NCBI GenBank assembly: GCA_025201365.1
Contig: JAIXMF010000219.1
Span: 1-23,104, forward strand
Source of the DNA: Syncephalis plumigaleata
Taxonomy: Eukaryota > Zoopagomycota > Zoopagomycetes > Zoopagales > Piptocephalidaceae
Direction of reading: 5' to 3'
DNA: 23,104 nt
The position numbers and the translations under genes are program-made. Shown piece by piece: positions 19,230 to 23,104 of this stretch; the stretch's first letter is position 1, and each line of letters opens with the position of its first letter. The notes under the pieces were generated by a model. It worked only from the letters and a program-made list of their open reading frames with translations. It was not told the DNA's origin and searched no databases.

Positions 19230-20404
19230 TTAAGCTTTCTTCTGCTTAGGTTGAGCCATAGGTACTGCTCCTTGCATGGCACTCAACCATCCAATGCCTA
19301 CCATAAGAATGGCGATCAATATAGCGCTAACAATGAGACCCATCAATACACCGGTGGTGAAGATATCATCACGTGCGGTTCTAGTATTGGATGAGCCTGT
19401 AAATAATACCATATAATCTTGTTTGAAACTAGTCTCCATTAGATCGATCATGGCACCGACTGTACGTGCTATCGTCATTGTTAGTAAATACTAAGATATA
19501 TATATATATAATCACCTTGATGATGTATCATATCAATACGTTGATCATTGCCAATGGCCGGTAAACGAGCAAGCGATAACTTGATCAATCTTGGTTTATC
19601 AACATGACTGGAGATATCATTGAGATCCATAAAAACATCATCTAAGGCATGTATAATCATTGAACATTAATAAGTTACTATGTTATTATAATATGATGAT
19701 TACAACTTACCTGTACCAGTGAATTGCATGACTGAAGCATGACATGATCGTTTCATATACTGTTCCACATCATGTTCAGTAATACGAACATGATCGCCTT
19801 CAGATATCACTCGTTGCTAATATACAAATAGATAAGTAAACAATGATGACAATAATAATAATGATATTACCTTCAACTCGTCATTTAGTGGAAGAGCAGT
19901 TTCCTCTGCTGCTGGTGTATCAGCACCCTAATTGATAATCATTATTATTATTACACGCTCAAAGTATAGTTTATGTAGAAGGGAAACTTGCCTCGGGACG
20001 TTCAACCAAAAGCAGTGCCTTGAGACTACACTCTCGTAGATAAGTCTCTAGTCGTTGTGCAGGCTCTGCATGATCTCCCATAGGCAATTGGAATACATGT
20101 TGCTCCTCGTGTTGTAGCAATATCTTTTCCTGCTTTGAAGGGTCATTGGGTAAAGGATGGCTAGTGAATAGAGTGAGCGTTTAGCTTTATGATTTAGCCT
20201 GACAACACTGCTAGCAATATATATATATACCAAATATTACCTTATGGGTGACCAGAGTAATGAAGCAACCTTAACGGCACTTCTACCACCACCGGACGCT
20301 GATACTAAAGGAATAAACGAAAAGGTAGACAGATGTAGACTACTTAAACTGACTGCTAGTGTCCATGCCGTGGCTGACACAGTGCGAAGAGATAAAAGAA
20401 CCAT
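19230..20404 (-). CDS. BIG1/VOA1 (ATP6AP1)-like membrane protein
   Basis: Exons on the minus strand, 5' to 3': 20404-20241, 20160-19992, 19927-19871, 19816-19711, 19641-19516, 19468-19230; product 286 residues. The N-terminus is hydrophobic and Ser/Leu-rich, a probable signal peptide, followed by VKVASLLWSP, the kind of strand that opens the lumenal domain of BIG1/ATP6AP1 proteins (known: ER/V-ATPase assembly and cell-wall glucan synthesis in yeast). A cysteine with LKALLLVERPE follows. Near the C-terminus DIFTTGVLMGLIVSAILIAI and on to about residue 269 is one membrane helix, with the 'GxxMGL' pattern of this family. The chain ends KQKKA, a KxKxx ER-retrieval signal. Intron 2 (19928-19991) starts with GC. 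The last acceptor was chosen 13 nt after a TACTAAC branch site because it alone keeps frame. Overall topology is convincing; exact family is likely but not certain. Confidence 0.65.
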
Positions 20405-20755
20405 GATCACTGGACAACTTTGATAGAATGACCAAGAGTATACAACGAAAGAATAAACCAAGTAAGCAGGTAAACGTAGTGGGGGATTGTCAGTTAGAAG
20501 GGAAAGGATGTGTTGTTAGAAAAGACCATAAGCATACAAGAAGAGAGAAGGACCAGGTGACGTGAAAGCAACAATGTGTATGGATAGAAAAGTCAAGTCA
20601 ACTTGCATTATTATCGTCATTCAGTCAAGATTGATGATGATTTGAATAAAGTCACTTTTTAGTCAGATAAAAATCAACGCGTTAACTCGTTCAGTTTGCC
20701 ATTTTATTACGATATTATCAAGTCAGTTATTTTTACTATCAATAAGCATACTGGC
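20405..20755. promoter_or_regulatory. Divergent promoter region between BIG1-like and CBP80 genes
   Basis: The 351 bp between the two start codons must hold both 5' leaders and probably a shared, bidirectional promoter. No clear TATA box or known factor site was recognised. The side next to the BIG1-like gene is purine-rich on the plus strand (for example near 20500-20560). Confidence 0.45.
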
Positions 20756-23104
20756 ATGGATCACAACGATCAACGACGCGGACGTAAGTGTGATCACTAC
20801 TAGTGATGAGCGAGGTCTATGTATACTAACGTGCAATAATGACTATACTATCTACCCTTATGCTGTAGATGTGAGCCGTAGTTCTCACCGAGAAGAACAA
20901 CGACGATCTCATCACGCTAAACCGTATGAGAGACGCGGTGGTAGAGGCAATCATAATCGTGGTCAGGATCACTCGCAACCACATCAACAGGAGGAAACAC
21001 CAGAACAGCGTATATCCTCATTTCTTGTACGAGTTGGTGACAAGGTTAGTTACTATTGCTACTACTATTAATAATATTGTTGATATTGACGAGAACAAAA
21101 CAAAATACTACATGCTTATGCTATAGATTAATTTGAACTTTAAAGATGCAGTTGAAGCACTTGCCAAGATTATCGATCGTGAATATCGACAACACTCTGA
21201 GTTGATTCTCAAGACGATGCGTGCCTGGTAAGCATCAATATCAATATAATAATGAATGAGTCTAATCAATATTGTCTACTATTAGTATTACGGAATTGCC
21301 TATGAAATCAAGTGTATACGCAACACTTGTTAGTGTTGTTAATCGACGATCACCCGATACAGCCGAGCTATTTGTAAGAATGGCTGCAGATGCTTTGCAA
21401 CAAGCATTGAATCGTGCTAATTGGCGTCAAGTCAAATTACTAGTAAGTAATATAGATGAAGTTTATTTACATATATATATATATATCTAATCTTTGTTGT
21501 CTCACTTTGTTAATAGCTTCGATTTTTCAGCGAGTTATTTAATACGAATGTTATCTCTGCCGCAGTATATGCCAATCTATTGCGTTACTTCACAGCAGTA
21601 CTCGAGGAACCACAAGTACGACGTGTAAGTATTATTATATAACTAGCAAGGCTATAAAGATACTTTGTAATTAATGTCATGATGAATGGAATAGGCACGT
21701 GCCGATTGTATGGCGTATATATTGATGGATGCACTTGTTTATGTAAGTGACTATTACTTTATGTTATTCGTGATAACTAGTCATCTTTCTTCTTGAATAG
21801 CTAATGAGCATTGATTGTTAGTCGGCATTAGAGCTCAAGAAACGAGCATCAAATGAATTAGACGCTCTATTATCATTCCTGGATGTGTACATGCAAGCAC
21901 GTCAACAACAACAACAAACACTACCCATCAATGTACTAAAAGTATTCCGTGATGAAGTATCGCCATATCCTCAGAATGAGGTAATACTACTAGTGATAGC
22001 ATATATCTATCTATCTATATACTAATATATATACATATTAGGTTATCTCATTATTATGGCAACAATTGAATCAACTAAGGGGAGACAATTGGGAATTGCC
22101 CATGCTACCCAAGGTATACACTATGATGGAGGATTTGCTTATTAATAATAGACAGGTAATACAAATATTAGTACTAGCTACTAGTAAATAACTAATACTG
22201 TGATAATGATTAGCATTCATTGCCTACTATCAATATACCAGAAGACAAACAGACTACTAAATATCCAGGAGTAAAAGTGGAATTCCAACTATTTATTGAC
22301 AATCTGGTAATTATCTCATATAGAATTATGACAATAGTTCATCTAGATAGTAGCTAATATTGATTACATCGAATGACTATTATAGACACCAGAATCGATA
22401 ATCTCTGTACCGGCCACCACTTCTATTGCACGTCATGTACTACGTGATATGATTAGTGATATATTGGAATTATACGAAGTTAATCGGAAAGAATGTCTCA
22501 AGTACTTGATGGTACTACGAGAATACTTTCAACCGGCCACCTTCAACAAAGGATTGGGTAAGGCAACACCAAGTGGTGAAAATGATGGAGACACTGCAAT
22601 GCCGGAAGTCACTTCAGATGTAGGTGGTTGGCAAATTGAAGCTATTATCACCGAGGTAAGTAATTCATTATTATTCATATAGCTATCTTTTAATATACTG
22701 TTATGAATGAATCAGGTTATACTAGGCAAGCTATTCGAGTTACCTGCACCCGAACAGAAACTAGTCTACTACGGTGTCGTATTAATGGAGATGTGCAAGG
22801 CAGTATCAGATACATTTCCACCAGTGATATCCTTTAGTGTTTATAGAATGTAGAGTGTAGAATGTAATCATAGTATAATTGCCTTGACTAGTTGTTTGTT
22901 TGTTTACTTTGGACGAGCCATAAGTTTACTATTCGATAGTATCGATCATATGGACGTTGGTTGTGTTTATCGATTCTGTGACTTTTTCGCTCATCATTTA
23001 AGTAATTTCGGATTCCATTGGAATTGGGCTGAATGGTAAGTGACACTTAGTGTATAGTAAGAATGAGCATAATATTGATATGATTAACTGATGTTCTATT
23101 TGTT
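20756..23104 (+). CDS. NCBP1: Nuclear cap-binding protein subunit 1 (CBP80), 5' part
   Basis: The large subunit of the nuclear cap-binding complex, which with CBP20 binds the 5' cap and directs splicing and export. Exons: 20756-20783, 20869-21044, 21127-21227, 21286-21442, 21517-21624, 21695-21742, 21822-21980, 22042-22155, 22214-22306, 22386-22655, 22716-22836, 22918-23035; the next exon lies outside the window. About 497 residues are encoded here, of ~800 expected. After a basic, low-complexity N-terminus comes the first MIF4G domain (RISSFLVRVGDK, KSSVYATLVSVVN, then RQVKLLLRFFSEL), the region VSPYPQNEVISLLW, and the start of the second (DTFPP..., FCDFFAHHLSNFGFHWNWAEW). The exon 11 donor was placed at 22837 because it restores frame and family spacing; it is a weak GTGTTT site. 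All other junctions are good. Confidence 0.9.

Noticed and set aside
19469-19515. Alternative acceptor CTTAG near 19485 for the last BIG1-like intron
   Set aside because: It puts the last exon out of frame and loses the membrane helix; the acceptor at 19469-19470 keeps frame and follows a TACTAAC site.

Overview
This is a stretch of a compact eukaryotic nuclear genome, almost certainly fungal. Nine genes plus one element-like fragment can be read once introns are removed. Introns are short (mostly 47-90 nt), usually start GTAAG, often carry a CTAAC or ACTAAC branch site near the acceptor, and end in TAG. Fungal signs are an OPT oligopeptide transporter, a BIG1/VOA1-type protein, a fungal-style LAG1 ceramide synthase and a DHA2-like MFS pump. 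The AT-rich intergenic DNA full of simple repeats and the high intron density would fit an early-diverging fungus (Zoopagomycota or Mucoromycota type), but that placement is inference.

Layout, left to right: the 3' end of a mitochondrial carrier gene (+, to 627); UDP-glucose 4-epimerase (+, 912-2211, four exons); a single-exon F-box-like protein (+, 2503-4176); a 1.8-kb gap holding a short degraded ORF with a TnpB/Fanzor-like C-terminal motif (about 4523-4762) and simple repeats; a single-exon OPT transporter (+, 5995-8778); a 13-exon REX1/REXO1-type 3'-5' RNA exonuclease (+, 8976-11856); a gap with a nested inverted repeat; a 6-exon MFS transporter with a long N-terminal tail (+, 12361-15147); a 5-exon ALYREF/Yra1 mRNA-export adaptor (+, 15428-16740); an 0.8-kb gap; a 3-exon ceramide synthase (+, 17562-19007); a convergent 6-exon BIG1/VOA1-like membrane protein (-, 19230-20404); and, divergent from it, the 5' part of the nuclear cap-binding protein CBP80/NCBP1 (+, 20756 to past the window end).

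Most genes are unrelated housekeeping genes. Two functional threads appear: mRNA/RNA metabolism (REX1-type exonuclease, ALYREF, CBP80; CBP80 and ALYREF are known partners in mRNA export) and membrane/secretory functions (OPT, MFS, ceramide synthase, BIG1-like V-ATPase/ER factor). Exon structures were derived by hand from reading-frame continuity, splice consensus and remembered family motifs; no alignment was run. No RNA genes, CRISPR array or intact mobile element were recognised.

The points most worth a second look are the Fanzor/TnpB-like fragment, two GC-AG introns, the unusually long repeat-bearing intron in the ALYREF gene whose retention would remove the C-terminal helicase-binding motif, a stop-free 54-nt intron in the exonuclease gene, and a nested inverted repeat at 11942-12039.
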